From positions 1 to 30,818 of the forward strand of contig NHFS02000040.1 of the NCBI GenBank assembly GCA_002171315.2: DNA of 30,818 bases, in the 5' to 3' direction. The stretch is from Euryarchaeota archaeon TMED117. GTDB taxonomy: Archaea; Thermoplasmatota; Poseidoniia; Poseidoniales; Poseidoniaceae. The notes beneath the pieces are model-generated. The model was not told where the DNA came from. It was given only the letters and a program-made list of their open reading frames with translations, and did no database searches. The position numbers and the translations under genes are program-made. This document shows, piece by piece, positions 30,462 to 30,818 of the stretch (within the stretch, counting starts at the first letter, position 1; each line of letters begins with the position of its first letter).

Positions 30462-30545
30462 GACATACCCAAGTATAGGGGGTTGTTGGATTTAGTGGAG
30501 CGAGAAAGAGCAAATGTTTCTATCTAGGACACTTTAGGACCTTCT

Positions 30546-30818
30546 ATGCTGATACCAAAGGAGTATGCCACAATTTGTGGTGCCCTCGGTATGATTTTGC
30601 TTGCTTACTCTTGGCATAAACGGCATCAAAGCGGTGTCAGTAGACCTGCTCAAATTGGCTGGATGCTCGTCGCTCTATATTTTTTCAATGAGTCGGCATA
30701 TTATTTCGAAATAGGTGATCTCGTTCTTACAGTGATGACGGCTTTGGCGCTCCCATTAGGGGTGGGATTGGTTATTGCAGAAGCCCGTTCCTTAACGAAA
30801 AGAGATCGGGATGCCCTC
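30546..30818 (+). CDS. N-terminal part of a membrane protein, cut by the right edge
   Basis: An ATG at 30546 opens a frame of 91 codons with no stop before the window ends. The translation begins MLIPKEYATICGALGMILLAY and shows three hydrophobic stretches (about 8-21, 37-47 and 61-80) separated by basic (WHKRHQSG) and acidic (YYFEIGD) loops, so it is probably a multi-pass membrane protein. Divergent from the GmhB-like gene with 84 bases between. Family unknown. Confidence 0.6.
   Translation, partial: MLIPKEYATICGALGMILLAYSWHKRHQSGVSRPAQIGWMLVALYFFNESAYYFEIGDLVLTVMTALALPLGVGLVIAEARSLTKRDRDAL

Overview
This 30.8 kb window is archaeal chromosome. The evidence is a eukaryote-like information-processing set: exosome Rrp4/Rrp41/Rrp42, SBDS, proteasome alpha subunit, KEOPS Pcc1, prefoldin, uS12-uS7-EF-2, TiaS and KptA, plus isopentenyl phosphate kinase. 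Base composition is AT-leaning and packing is very tight (no gap over about 145 bases). A type I isopentenyl-diphosphate isomerase and many small membrane or zinc-ribbon proteins suggest a streamlined marine Thermoplasmatota archaeon, perhaps Marine Group II/Poseidoniales. That placement is inference. I see no mobile element, CRISPR array, tRNA or rRNA.

Layout. 1-5.1 kb: membrane/zinc-ribbon hypotheticals around a minus-strand operon of MreB/MamK-like actin, Q-rich membrane protein and sirtuin. 5.1-7.1 kb: SCP2-type thiolase coupled to a DUF35-like OB-fold protein whose zinc ribbon has lost its cysteines. 7.2-8.2 kb: KptA and a zinc-ribbon protein. 8.3-11.2 kb: isoprenoid operon of isopentenyl phosphate kinase, small membrane protein and an IDI-GGPP synthase fusion. 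11.2-15.0 kb: uS12, uS7, EF-2 and a MOSC protein, minus strand. 15.1-18.1 kb: small membrane protein, UbiD-family decarboxylase (candidate anhydromevalonate phosphate decarboxylase), a helical-repeat protein and a Nudix hydrolase. 18.1-24.8 kb: the archaeal exosome superoperon, psmA, SBDS, rrp4, rrp41, rrp42, eL43, pcc1, prefoldin, DHH, helical-repeat protein. 24.9-30.8 kb: Dph6, PurB, small membrane proteins, a RecA-like protein with a degenerate P-loop, a TiaS/HAD phosphatase pair, and a membrane protein cut by the right edge.

Two themes link the genes. Thiolase/DUF35, UbiD, IPK and IDI-GGPPS cover first, middle and last steps of an archaeal modified mevalonate route to C20 lipids. EF-2 and Dph6 (diphthamide amidation), TiaS, KptA, Pcc1 and the exosome are translation and RNA-maturation functions.

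The most striking non-coding signal is at the convergent gene junctions. All six in the window carry a perfect inverted repeat of 5-9 bp. In five of them the two opposing stop codons sit symmetrically in the two arms, and in the sixth they sit in the loop. Two isolated minus-strand gene ends carry similar 8-10 bp hairpins at the stop codon.
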